The notes under the pieces were generated by a model. It worked only from the letters and a program-made list of their open reading frames with translations, was not told where the DNA came from and did not search any database. The position numbers and the translations under genes are program-made. From assembly GCA_029204225.1 (NCBI GenBank), contig CM055107.1, positions 5,169,633 through 5,233,632 of the forward strand: 64,000 nt of DNA. Reading direction: 5' to 3'. This DNA is from Diphasiastrum complanatum (Eukaryota > Streptophyta > Lycopodiopsida > Lycopodiales > Lycopodiaceae). This document shows, piece by piece, positions 1 through 11,985 of this stretch. How positions within the stretch are numbered: position 1 is the first letter of the stretch; every line of letters starts with the position of its first letter.

Positions 1-1380
1 TATATACCTGTTGTTGCGATCATGAGATGAATCGCTATCTGATGATGATGACATCGTCGATGACATATACACACTGTAGCCAGCTACTCTATACCACATC
101 ATAAGTAATCATTATGAGACCATATGTACTGAACAAATATAATAAAATTTGTTAAAGACATGCCAACATCTAATCCATGTATATTCTACTTATGCTTAAT
201 GTAAATCTAATATTCTAGTAACATTGCTATCAAGAAAATTGCTTGGGTGGGGCAACACATGACGAGCAATCAAAATGAGGTTCATACTGACAAATGTTAG
301 ACATTAGTAGATAGTGTGTGCAGGCCTATCTCAACTAATTTAAAGACCACATAGCAGTCAATGTTCGAAGCTCTCAGTTTAAACTCTTGTCTAAGATGAG
401 TGATGATCTCACTCGATCTTTCTTTCAAGATGGAATGATCAAATCAAACAATCAGTCATATACTCAATTGATTCATTGCCCACTCAATCACTCATTTGAT
501 TAATTAATACTTGGCTCTAGTTAGTTAAAGATAAATCTCTTTGGATTGGCCTAGTGTGCCATGGTATCTCATGACGAGCAATATGCATTCGCCCTTTCTA
601 TCTATGGTTGCTTTGTATGCAAGAAATCATATACTAGATAACACACCATTGATCAACATCTTTATTACAATGCTAAATGATATTTCAACTAATTACTATG
701 ATTTCATATAAGGTTATATAGGTCACACACCAACAATTAAAAAGATTTATCATATAGGTCACATATCACTAAGGTCCTCAATATAACATAAATGCTTTTG
801 ATCATGAATCTAAATGACCCCATGCAACCATTTAAGAGGCCACATGACAAAAGCAAAAAAAATTTATTTGACCATGTAATTATGTCATCAAATTATATCA
901 AATCTATGACACCTAGATTATTAATAAACTAAATGTTTAATGACATCACCGATTTGACATACTATTATGTCATAAAATCTTAAAAAACTTGTCAAATTAC
1001 TTGTTTAATAATAATATGTACTATTTCTTATCTCATAATTTTGTCTTGTATGTCAAATCTCAAGAAAAATAAAATTTATAACAATATAAAACTAGTTTTA
1101 ACAATTAAATACTACCATAATGATCTTTGAATTGATTTTTTTACATTCCATCATATTAAAAAATATATTTTATGTAAAATCCTACAATAAAATATTTTCA
1201 TAAAATCTAAAAAAGATTATGAGAATATTGAATGACATTTGAAGCATGCAAGCCCATGTGGGGGACCCTCTCACGTGCCAAGAGAGGAAAAAAAAATGCG
1301 TGGAACATCCACGCGAAACTTGAATGCCAATAAAATAGCATTTTCGCGAGCATCCTTGCTCCTCTTCTTTTGCTTTCAAG
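1..1380. other. AT-rich stretch, nothing recognised
   Basis: No convincing coding frame, RNA gene or repeat terminus was seen on either strand. Only short chance frames are open. The base composition resembles decayed intergenic plant DNA. Confidence 0.6.
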
Positions 1381-1399
1381 TTTTATAGGTTTTCTAATC

Positions 1400-1560
1400 T
1401 AGTGTTCAGTGCTCTTGCTTGCTATTGCTCTTCTAAGACTTTTGGTTGCTCTTCATTGCTAGTGATCTTGCTCTTGCTTTTGCTTGCTCTATTGATCTTG
1501 TTTGTTCTTGCTTTCTATTCATTGCTTACTCTTCTAATATAAAAGTCTTCAATACTCTTT
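1400..1560 (+). repeat. T/C-rich low-complexity leader-like tract
   Basis: The tract repeats variants of TTGCTCTTGCTT with little else. It lies directly before the small reading frame that starts at 1609, so it could be a transcribed leader, but no promoter motif is clear. Confidence 0.5.
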
Positions 1561-1608
1561 CACTCCCATTCTCCACTACTTTCTAACTTTTAAAGTTTTT
1601 CTTTGACA

Positions 1609-2034
1609 ATGTTTTCAAGTGGTAGGTCAAGTGGAAGGTCAAGTGGGAGACCATCTAGGAGAAGAGCGTAGGAGCCCGAAGAATATAATCAAGAGTGGTT
1701 TGAGAATCTATCTCCTCAACAAAGAGATAGAATCAAAAATCTTGTGTTATCTTCTTCGAGTGAATCATCCGAGAGAAGAGCTTCCGAAGATGCCCCTTCC
1801 CAAGAATCGTGTAGTGTGTATTATGATCTTAATCCACGTGGTGGAGTTATAAAAAATATGCATGGCAATGTAGTTCGACTAAGGTCATTAATCACACACA
1901 CACGCATGCACACGCACACGCACGCGCGCACGCATGCACGCACACACAAACGAAGGATGTTCTCAAAAGACACAAATTACAAAGGATGTGGTCTTTTAAT
2001 AGTTGGTCCCTATTATACAAGGGAAAATAGTTGA
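1609..2034 (+). other. Small unrecognised reading frame with SSGR repeats
   Basis: A frame starting at 1609 opens with three consecutive SSGR-type repeats followed by an Arg/Ser-rich stretch. It continues with an acidic/serine segment (SSSSESSERRASED) and a short YYDLNPRGG motif before running into CA/CG microsatellite DNA. The frame is not open throughout. Serine/arginine-rich N-termini occur in retroelement or pararetrovirus-like coat proteins, but no family motif is strong enough to name one. A chance frame is possible. Confidence 0.25.
1893..1947. repeat. (CA)n/(CG)n microsatellite
   Basis: Alternating CACACA, CACGCA and CGCGCA dinucleotides run for about 55 bp. Confidence 0.9.
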
Positions 2035-3399
2035 TCCTTGCCATAAATATGTGGATACTTTCTATGAGCTACTTTTTAAATCAACAAGTGTAACATACCA
2101 TAAATTTCTTTTCTTTTCCTTTTTCAAGTATCTTTACTTTACATAGTTCTTGGCATTATAATTCACTATTTCTACTACAAGAGTTCCATTTTCCATTTCT
2201 CATTTCTAGTGCTTTAAAGCACTTCATCTAAAAATGGCCAAGAGTACATGATGTAGTGCATTGAGATGCATTTTATATAGTGTAACTTCTAATTTACTTT
2301 ATTTTTTCTATAAACAATTGACTTTAATAAGGTTTTGGTGTGTTGAGATTCACTTAGTCCACATTGTTTATTTTCTTTGAAATTGTATGGTGGCAATTGT
2401 AGATTTGTCATGTAGATCACATCTTCATTTGGAATCTCCAAACTCAATACCTTCTCTAGATGTTGATAACAATTTGTCATCAAGTTCCGTGTACTAGGAA
2501 CCTTGTTAATTTTTTTTGGTGAAATCAAGAATTAAAAAAATCACAAAGTAATTGTTGTATACAACCTTCTTAAAACACTACCAGATTTTCATATTATAAT
2601 GCTTGCATGAACCATCTTTAATTTCTCTTTTATACTTATTTTTTCTCAACATGATGACAAATACTAGATTAAGTTTCTTTTTGAATTTAATAAGGTTGGG
2701 CAAAAGAACATGCATAAACACTTGGAATGATTGTGCAACATGTTTAATCGTGGACCAATTTCATATGAATAAAGTCAATGTATAAGACAAACCAGATAGA
2801 AGAAAGGCAAGTGTATCTTTGAATGTTATTACGAGAGATGTCTATAAGTATTAGCACGGATTTATTGATGTTCCAAGCTTTTTTTATAGGCCTATAAAAT
2901 TTGTAGTTGAACATAGAAATTCCTTACATATCCACTCTAGAATATAAAACAATAATGGGACATGAATAAAAAAGCAACACCTACGTTAACATTAATATGT
3001 CAAACAAGAGCACGTTTCCATTATTCACGTTATTCTATGTTTCGTGAAAGTGGCGTGCCACTTTGTGCTACTATTAAATGCAATTGAGGTGTTTAACTTA
3101 CCCAAAATAATCATTTTATAATTGGGAAATTACAATAATCTCTTCTACATTGTAGTTTTAGTGTGAATGTACAATAAGCAACCATATTACCTACATAATG
3201 CCACTTATCACCTATACTTAAGAGCTGGTCAGGGACTAATAGTTAGGAAACCTTCTGACTTTTTGAGTTTGGACAGTTTGGACTTTTTGAGGGTTTTGCG
3301 AGTTTTTTCATTAGTGTCAATGATTATCAGAACTCATCATTTTGCGTATCTGATGCACCTGGAGTTGTTCATGGTCATGGTTGGATAAGGGTTCATGCA
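2035..3399. other. Intergenic stretch, nothing recognised
   Basis: Only short, composition-driven frames occur on both strands. No family motif, RNA gene or element terminus could be identified. Confidence 0.5.
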
Positions 3400-3898
3400 C
3401 CTATGACCACTCTTGAAGTGTGTGGTCTACACAAACCACTTGTAACTCGTGTGGCCTGCATGACTCAGTGTTAACATGGGTGGCCTACACATAATTGAAA
3501 CTCCGCACACCTATTTGTAATCCTTCCCACACTAAGAATTGATTAATATCAAATCCTTACAAAGAAAATTTAATTTCAAATCAATAGAATATAAACCAAA
3601 ATATGACACTAAATAATCATTATGACATTCTAAACTATTATCGAAGAATAAGAAATCCCTAACCTATGACCACTCTTGAAGTGCATGGTCTACATGGACT
3701 ACTTGTAAGATGTGTGACCTGCATGAGTCACTCTTAACATGTGTGGCCTACATGGACCACTCTTTAACATGGGTACTTGACACACATAGTTGTAATTCTT
3801 CCCACACTAAGAAGTTCAACACCAAAGATTAATTTTCATATCAAAATAAATACAACCAAAATATGACAGTAAATATTTACTATGACACAAATTTATTA
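3400..3898. repeat. Diverged tandem duplication, about 260-bp unit
   Basis: The block starting CTATGACCACTCTTGAAGTG near 3400 recurs at 3663. Both copies continue through TGTGTGGCCTACA and CTTCCCACACTAAGAA and then an AT-rich tail containing CCAAAATATGACA. The copies differ by many substitutions and small indels, so the duplication is old. No coding function is apparent. Confidence 0.75.
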
Positions 3899-6800
3899 AT
3901 AAATCAGCACCAAAATAAATATTCATCCACCACTTAGCAACACACCTGACGCCCACCAACCTCCACCCTTGCATAATGTGTGTACATGATATGCAATTTC
4001 TGATTTATGTGAAAATGCAGAGTACATCATATATGTGACAAACTACGCATGAGAAATACTAGTTATCTTTGCACTCATCTTCCACATATATACATTGTGG
4101 AGGTCGTTCATCTTGTCTTGAATCGGTGTCGCATCATAACTTTCCATTACTTTGGCTACTGCCTCTACATAGCAAAAACGTTAAGAGAGTACAATCAAGC
4201 ATATCATTTACTTCAAAAAAAATGGACAATTTTCTAAGTTTGACATACCAACTTTGAAATTTGTCAAAATCCAACCGTTTTTGTTCTCAATTGGATTGTT
4301 GTGTTTGTGAATAGAAGTGGATGATTCTACAAAACAAAGTATAATTTGTTTAGCAATAGTTAACAAGCATTGCAAACATAATGGGAACCATATCTGTGAG
4401 TGAAAAAACCAATGATGGTCTGATCATAATCCATTGCAATACAGTTTTGGTCGATGCTTCCACGACTCTCCACAACCTAGGAAAGGGTCAATCACCAACA
4501 CCCATGGCTTACAAAACACTTCCCATGAAGGTATCTTCAAAACATTTAGGATATTGTCCATGAGGTCATCATCATCAATAATTGTTGAGGTAAATTGCAT
4601 AGACACCTTTAGCAATCTATCATAAAGCATATTCCAAATAGACACATTCATAGATAATCTATCAAAGCATGTTGAATATTCAATCAAAACCTTATGTGCA
4701 TTGTATTGCATGCTTTTACCTCTTGTTCTTGTCCCCACACAAATGGATTTTCAATGTGATGGAAGAGTATGCATCTCATTGATAATGGTCTTAGAAGTAG
4801 CGCAGTTTGCAATATTCAGTATGTCCCCACACAAAGAAAAAAAGATATGTTATGTAAATCACACAACATAGGTGAAAGACTTGGAATTCATGTATGTATA
4901 ACCTTGGTCAGCAATGTAATGGAGTAATGGTGGGGTCTAATAAACTCAAACTCCTCACATTTTTGCTTGGCACTGGGAGCAACAATGGGGCTTGGATCAA
5001 AGTAGAAGCCCTTGCATATTCCTTCCCCTTACAACCCATTCTAGCAAAACGTTGTTTGGATAATATGTCAGATTCTGCATGTCTGTATCTTTCACTCTTG
5101 ACTTCAATGTGGCACCCATCTCGAGTTCCACATGTGCTACATCAATGCCCATTGTTGGAACAAACAAAGCTCCTTTGATATGCATGCAATAGCTTTTTAT
5201 GTTAATTTGCAATGGCCTTGATAATTGAAAGACATGAAACAATTATTCCACTTCCACAATCAATTGGAATAAAATGCAAAATGACTTTCAAAATTAAACC
5301 AACATGACATTTCATTATATCCCTAAAATGGGGGAATGATGGGCCATTCTCCCATCCAAGGGTGGCAAAGAAATCATGATTTGTACATAGATGAGAGGCA
5401 AAGATCTCTTCACCACTCATATGGATGGGGGAGAGACCTAGCTTGTAGCTTTAGCTGCAGTTGGGGATATGTTCCTCCTACAATGTGCCTCCAAACACGT
5501 GCAATCTAGTCTATGATGAGGCCAAATGCATCATGTAATTGAATGGTAAGTGAACACTAAATGACATTGTAAGTTGTGTGGGCTGCAAATTATGCCCATA
5601 AAAATCCATGCAACCTCCTTAGGCACAATATTATTCCGAGGGGGTATCAAGGGAAGGGTGTCTAGTTGTGGGGCAAGGGGGTGGCTCATCAACGTTAGGC
5701 TATACAATGAAGCTTTTCTTTTTTTGGTTTTTAATAAAACCCCAATGTGTGAGTAAACCGTTATCATCAAGAAAGCTGCAATATACTCTTCAAAGCTGAT
5801 GATACTCAATGCTCATAGCGGATGATCATTGATCAATGATCATGTGCTGGATCTGGTCTTAGCACCAGTTACCATGATACTCAAATGTCTTAAGACTGAC
5901 AGATTTTTGAGGCCCGAGCGTGTTCGATGTCATGCATGCATCATGCAATATTGTATGTGCATTGTGAAGGCAGCTTTCCGATTTCATGCTATGTAACCTA
6001 TGTAATATGTTCTAAAACTTTGAGGCATCAAGTATCGTCCTTTTCGGCTTTTTTACTCCTAAGTCTAATTCATGTTTTTGGCACATAGCTGGTACCCAGT
6101 AGAAAAAGGCTGCCATCTAACGGTGCTGAACTGACGACATCTCTCGATGTTGAGGATGATGAGGTCCTTTAAAGTTTAAAGATGAGAATGCCAACTCTAG
6201 GTTTCGACTGTTCGGTGTGATGAGCATTGAGATTAAGTTTAATCCTTGGATGTTGGAAGTGGAATCTGAAAAATGATTATACCTGATTATACTTTCGGCT
6301 GCAGCTAGGCGGTACGCTTACAGACTGCAATCGCTGACTTAACACATGCACACTGCAATTGTTAACTTAATTCAGGATACCCAATTCCCTATTCCCTGCC
6401 TGGATGATGGCATCATGTACACAGTACGATATATCTGTCTTATTAAAAAATTCCTTCAGTTCATTGAAAGAGAAAAAAAATCTCCTGCAGTTCACAGAGT
6501 TCAGAAAGCCAGTCACGACTCACGAGCATGCTGCCATGCCCTTAGCCCTACCACTGAAATGTACAAATACCAGGTAACTTTTTGGCATTTTGGCATTGCC
6601 TTGCAAAGCCAATACTATATGTGTTGAGGTTCAACGTCAATGGAGTTTAGAAAAAGTTAACATTAAAAGCTAATATGTGGTACCCGTCTAAACTCTTAAG
6701 GCTAGGACCTTGGCGGAGAGCTAAAGTATCATGCATTTGTTACCATTTAAAAATCTACAAAGACATGCAAAGAGTGCATGATTGAACATTGTCAACCTAT

Positions 6801-7370
6801 CAATGATGCATGTTTGGCCTTGGCGTGCAAAGGCAATACTGTGTGGTGAAGTTGGTCCATGTAGGTTATACAAAAGTCAAACTTAAAAGGAATGGCTCAC
6901 AATTTTTGTGATTCCAAACCAAGCTTAGACGAGATGCCTTGTGCACGATGATGGATAGATCTCCATTGCTATCAAGACATGCAAAGAATGCGTGGTTGCA
7001 AACCATCACCCTATCATTAAAAGAAATGTTGTGGATTCAAACATTTTGGCATAACATGTATGATGTTTGTTCATCCTCCTCCTCAAATTAGCCCAACTAG
7101 ATGCATGCACTTGGTGCTTTACTATTGGGCGCTCCACAAACGTATGGATTTTTTAGTGAGCTCTAAAATCTGAAAACCCTTCGAGCACATATGCTTTGAG
7201 TTGAAACTCTTGTTGCAAGGCCTAAAATATGTGGCCTACGTATAGAAATTGGATAATTTTAAGGTAGGAGATTGATTTTCATGAAAATTTGTGTGCTTAT
7301 TAGTGAATTTTTATCAATGTTTATGCAATAGGATCTTGGCTGAGAGGGAGAGAAAGAGAGGATTCAATGA
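3899..7370. other. Unrecognised sequence with scattered minus-strand frames
   Basis: Several minus-strand frames of 70-105 codons (around 4424-4738, 4997-5242, 5202-5420 and 5531-5809) follow one another but show no domain I recognise and no shared frame. They could be remnants of one decayed gene or element, or chance. Around 6590-7030 a phrase containing GACATGCAAAGA and GGCAATACT recurs after roughly 200-230 bp, suggesting an old degenerate tandem repeat. Nothing else is supported. Confidence 0.35.
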
Positions 7371-7374
7371 CTTA

Positions 7375-7753
7375 AAGAAAGATGCATGCAACATCAGAAT
7401 TGCGTAGGTGGCGCTTGCTTGTTGCAAGATCTACATCTCCATTAACCACAATTTTACAGCTTTGCAAACCATTCAGATAATTGTCAAGTCCCATGAGTGT
7501 GCTCCTTTGCCACACAAGTTCAAGGATATAAAGTAGGGCACTAACACAATTAAAGCAGCAGCTGCAACATTTGAGAGTATATGTTGATAAGTGACGAAGC
7601 CATGTTACTTTCAGATTCAGAACATGACTCCTTTCTTTGAAATATGACATATGCAATTCCTTCATGGTTACAATTTGAAAGAAAACCATAATACAGTGAG
7701 CTAGTGTTGTATTCAATTGTTCAATAGAGAGAGCCATTTTCCATGTTATTCCT
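7375..7753 (-). CDS. Possible terminal exon of an unrecognised host gene
   Basis: A minus-strand frame of about 125 codons is preceded by a good plant 3' splice site, a T-run followed by TACAG ending at 7754, and terminates at TAA 7372-7374. The translation is rich in Leu, Cys and basic residues, with a hydrophobic helix-like middle (VSALLYILELVWQRS) and a conserved-looking tail (VVNGDVDLATSKRHLRNSD). A GT donor context also occurs near 7985 on the same strand (GATGAG then GTAAAG), so an upstream exon is conceivable. I do not recognise the protein family. It could be an isolated exon, a gene fragment or a chance frame. Confidence 0.3.
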
Positions 7754-7769
7754 CTGTAAAAAAACACAG

Positions 7770-8524
7770 TTGTTAAAAATATTCGAAAGCTTGGCAGATT
7801 TACAGAACCTACGCGTTGTCCTCACATACACAAAAGTTGTGTAATATCAAAAATAAATTGATGGCTCTAAAGCCCTAGATCATAGGAGATAGAATAAAAA
7901 AAAAAAAGTCAACCTTTGGAAAATATCAATATCTTATGTGAGCTCTGTTGCATGTGAGATTGAAAGAATCCCAAAGTTGGCTATACTCTAGTGGGTGCTT
8001 TACCTCATCACAGAAGCAAGAAGTAGGCATAGGCAAGGATGGTGGGTTGCCATCTTTCAATAGGCTTCCTCTTCAAATTTGTGGTTCTCGATATCATCAG
8101 AGTAGCTTTCAATTTGAAATTTATTTATATTGAGCCATAAACCTACAAATACCTAATAATAAAATTTGTCATTAGTTTTGTGCAATATTGTGAAATTACT
8201 ATTTCAAAATTATGTATATTTTTGTGAATATTGATTGTGAGATTGTGATATTATTTGCTTGCCTATACCACTCCATCGACTCGTCTATAGTTATGGTTAA
8301 GCAAACCAACTGTTGTTATGGTTTTTTGTTTTACCACAGTTTAACAAATATGATTTTGAATATATATTCTTCTGTTGGACCTTTTTCGTGCCTCCCTAAT
8401 CGTCGCGATCAAGAGGGCAAAGTCGGGGTTTGGATCTCCAACTGGGTGAGTCGTCGTGTAGTACGGGCTTTGATCCAATGGGAAGGGGTTAGACTACGGA
8501 TCTAAATGGAATCTAAGCCTACTA
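7770..8524. other. Intergenic stretch before the foldback element
   Basis: An A-run near 7899 and short frames are present. No gene or repeat boundary is recognised until the foldback arm starts. Confidence 0.5.
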
Positions 8525-9195
8525 TAGCACAGGCATCCCAAAGGGAGCCGGGAACCATGACTCAGCTTCCTAGCCTTCAACTCTTGCCATCCTGACCCAC
8601 TTGACTTACAAGCAGCCAACTCGCCAACAACGATCAGACTTAACCAACTTGAAGTTCGGAAACCAACATTGAGATCCAACCTGGTGCCATGCTAGATCGG
8701 GGGTCCTGATGTGGGTGACTTCCCTCCATTCCAAGCAAGTGGTTTGACTTACATCAAACTTAACCAACTGAAAGCTTCGTCACAAGCACTGGAAGCCAAC
8801 CTGGCGCCATGCCAGACTGGACAACCATAAACAGGTAACTTCCACCCAAGCAAGTCATCCAACTTAGCCGACAGGTTAGAGCCCGTTTCCCAAGAGCTTA
8901 ACCCATTCACGTTCATGCAAGGAACACTCAGAACCACAAGCCGCGACAGATATGGAGACAACTAGTTCCTAGACCAAATGGTCCTGACAGCATACGCTGG
9001 CGCCACGGATTGAATGGTCCCGACGGCATACCGCTGGCGTTTCGTGATACAACCCTCAGCTATGTGCCAAATTAAAACGTTTGAAGCGGCCTTACAATTG
9101 GCGCTTTTACCGAACACTAAAACCCAGAAGGTAATTAGAGTCAGTTTGAGGAAAATCCCACTTTATTGATAAATATGAGAAGGTTACATTTCAAG
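8525..9195 (+). repeat. Foldback left arm
   Basis: It runs from the outer TAGCACAGGCAT to an inner end at GTTACATTTCAAG and is complementary to 9408-10040 plus 19464-19566. Arm identity looks roughly 85-90 % by eye with several indels. Mirror-image open frames in both arms are a by-product of the symmetry, not genes. Confidence 0.85.
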
Positions 9196-9407
9196 AGAGA
9201 AAATCCTAGAGAGAGAAAATGTGCTTTACCAGCTTGGGTAGAGAGTACTTGGTATGAGGAGAGGTGGTGAATCCCACCAATACTATAGGGGAGTGCGGAT
9301 TGCGACTCAATGTGAGCTCCAACCAAGTCTCAGCCTCCCTTGCTGGAATGTTGTCCTGGCACCTGCCTTGGCATGCCAGCGTCCCGGAGACTAGGTTCGG
9401 TCACACA
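9196..9407. other. Foldback central spacer
   Basis: This is the unique sequence between the two arms. No coding frame or motif was recognised. Confidence 0.7.
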
Positions 9408-10040
9408 CTTGAAATGTAACCTTCTCAGATTTCTTAATAAAGTGGGATTTTCCTCAAACTGAATCTGATTACCTTCTGGATTTCAGTGTTCGATAAAAGC
9501 GCCAGTTGTAAGGTTCTTCAAACTTTTTGATCTGGCAATAGTTGAGGGTCGTATCCTGAGATGCCAGTGGTACACCGTCGGGACCATTTGGTCTGTGGCG
9601 CCAGCGATATGTTGTTGGGACCATTTGGTCCAAGAACTGGTTGTCTTCATATCTGTCGCGGCTTGTGGTTCTGAGTGTTCCCTGCATGAACATGAATGGG
9701 TTAAGCTCTTGGAGAACGGGCTCTAACCTGTCGGTTGAGTTGGATGGCTTGCTTGGGTGGAAGTTACCTGTTTATGGCTGTCCAGTCTAGCGTGGCGCCA
9801 GGTTGGCTTCCCGCGCTCGTGACGAAGCTTTCAGTTGGTTAAGTCTGATGTATGTCAGACCACTTGCTTGGAATGGATGTTACTCGTTTGCAATGAAGCT
9901 TCAAGTTGGTTAAGTTTGATGTATGTCAAGCAGCTTGCTTGGAGCAAAGTCACCCACATCGGGACCCCCGATCTGGCATGGTGCTAGGTTCGATCTCAAT
10001 GTTGGTTTTCAAACTTCAAGTTGGTTAAGTCTGATCGTTG
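9408..10040 (-). repeat. Foldback right arm, inner piece
   Basis: It starts at CTTGAAATGTAAC, the reverse complement of the left arm's inner end. It ends at CTGATCGTTG, where the gypsy LTR begins. The missing outer part resumes at 19464. Confidence 0.85.
10036..10040. repeat. Target-site duplication, left copy (CGTTG)
   Basis: CGTTG precedes the 5' LTR and TGTTG follows the 3' LTR at 19459-19463. The intact left arm shows that the empty site read CGTTG followed by TTGGCGAG. The single difference is a C-to-T at a CpG. Confidence 0.75.
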
Positions 10041-10785
10041 TGTTGGAGGGTTTGCGGATCTCAAGGCAACCCTAACCCTAGTTAATAAGTGAGAGGGATT
10101 TGGCACCCTGCATGTGTAAGTCCAACCCAATGACCACATAGTTATTTGATTGATTAGTTAAAAGTTAATAAAAGGACTTTAGGCCTTTTTGCGGGACTTT
10201 TAATGTCGTAGGGCCTAAATGTCAAGTTAGTGAATAAAGTTGGGTTTCCCTCCAATTTTGATGGTTCCCACACTTTTTTAAATTTGAATAAAAAGAGGGG
10301 CAAGACTAGACCAATAGGATTCAAAGGCCAGGGTCCTCCTCTCTACTATAAAAAGGGACCAACTCGAGTTGCTCCTCAGGTTCATTTTCTCATTTCAATA
10401 AAGCAGATTGGTTCTCTTTAGAAATGGATTGATGAATGTCCTTGATCTTCCTCTCTTTTCCTCCATTCATCATGCTTACTTTGGTATTTGCTAATTGTTG
10501 GATTTGATCATTATTAAGATTGCTATTTCTTATGCTTTTTGTGAGAGAGAAAGAGAGAGAGAGAAGAGTAAGTTTCTATCATTGTTGTGGATTTAGGGTT
10601 AATGGATGTAGTGTTAATGATTAGTGTTAATGGATGTTAGTGTTAGATCCTCCATTCATGTTGAATCTGAACTATACTATCGCTCTCATGGGAACAAACC
10701 TACGCGTGACAACCTACTCCGTCACTTTGATGCTAGATTGACTAGATCTTGGATTCAAGTTAGGCAAGGAGAGAAACCCACTACA
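10041..10785 (+). repeat. Gypsy 5' LTR
   Basis: It begins TGTTGGAGGGTTTG and ends ACCCACTACA, matching 18699-19458. A TATA-like CTATAAAAAGG lies near 10342. A GA-rich stretch and repeated GTTAATGGATGT units occupy the 3' third. Confidence 0.88.
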
Positions 10786-10789
10786 ATTT

Positions 10790-10807
10790 TGGCACCGTTG
10801 CTAGGGA
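10790..10807 (+). promoter_or_regulatory. Primer-binding site, tRNA-Asp type
   Basis: TGGCACCGTTGCTAGGGA matches the complement of the plant tRNA-Asp 3' end (TGGCGCCGTTGCCGGGGA, from memory) with three differences, all C-to-T or G-to-A. It lies four bases after the LTR, as expected. Confidence 0.75.
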
Positions 10808-11985
10808 GCTACGCCAATTTTTTAGCTTGTAGTTGATGGTTAGCTTGCATTAGGCATCTTGTCGTGGCATGAATAGTGTTAAATCTGCATTGTAGGGTTA
10901 GTTTGGGATTGATTTTGCTAGATTTGAGTGGATTTTCTTGTTTGAAATCTAATCTGATTATTAAACAGAGAAATCTATTCAGATCACCAATCTTAAGATC
11001 CATTTGGATCTGAGATATCAGAGAAAATAACAAAAATCGGTCAAATCTGTCAATTTTGGTCAAAAAGAGACAAAAAGCGACATCAAAGTTCAAAACTTTT
11101 TATCCTCTTTCAGGAAGCCTTCGCCGAGTTTCAGACACCTTCGGTTTTGTTTACAGAACCTTCAATTTGAAGGGCTAAGATTAATTCCCAGCAGATTTTC
11201 AAAAACATCAGAAAAACCACCAAAAAAATACCAAAAATTATTAAAACCCTAAAAAATACAAAAAAAGAACCTTCGCCCGATTCACTGTGCTTCGATGTGA
11301 TTTAGATCTATCTGCTGCCAGGTCGACGGAGAATAATACCAAAAATAGAAAGATTTTCAGAGGATTAGTTGTCATATTTTTGTCAAAAAAAGTCATTTTT
11401 GTTCAAAATTACTAGTATTACTCTTGATCCCTCGCCAGAACCTTCGCCGCGTTTTCAGAACATTCTATCTATAGTAAACTACTATTTTTGAGTTTGGCAA
11501 AGATTCTTCTTGATCAGATCACAAAAAATCTTGATTTTTACCCTCGCCAGATTACAAAAACTGTATTATCTTGTGTTTTGCCCGGTTGTCCACAGTTTTA
11601 TTTGTGTCAGATCTTCCATCTGAGAAGTCGACAAAGGTTATTTTCCAAGAAATTGCCAAAAAAGTGTTCAGAGAGTTTTTATCCCAAAATAGCACTGTTG
11701 AACTTTCGCCGAGACAACTTTCGCCTAGAGAGCCTTCGCCAGTCCTATTTTTAGTTTCTGATTTTCTAGATCAAGTCTTTGTCAAAATTTGGATCAAATC
11801 TGATATATTTTGAATTGGACTCTGAGAGATTTATTTTTTTTGAGAAGTATCGATTCATGAATTTTGGGTAGTTTTTCATCATATAGAATCTGATTCTTGA
11901 AAAGTGGAATAGAGCTAGTAGATCTAATCTGAGATAGTTTTTTGAAAAAATCTATATCCAATATCATTATCAATTTGGTCTAAAA
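10808..11985 (+). other. Gypsy untranslated leader
   Basis: This AT-rich leader has repeated CCTTCGCC and TTCGCCGAG motifs (for example near 11110, 11270, 11430 and 11705). The same motifs recur downstream of integrase near 15485-15810. No coding function is seen. Confidence 0.55.

Noticed and set aside
8749-9693. Pair of similar 70-74-codon frames read as a gene family
   Set aside because: They are the same sequence in the two foldback arms. There is no domain, and they are explained by the inverted repeat.
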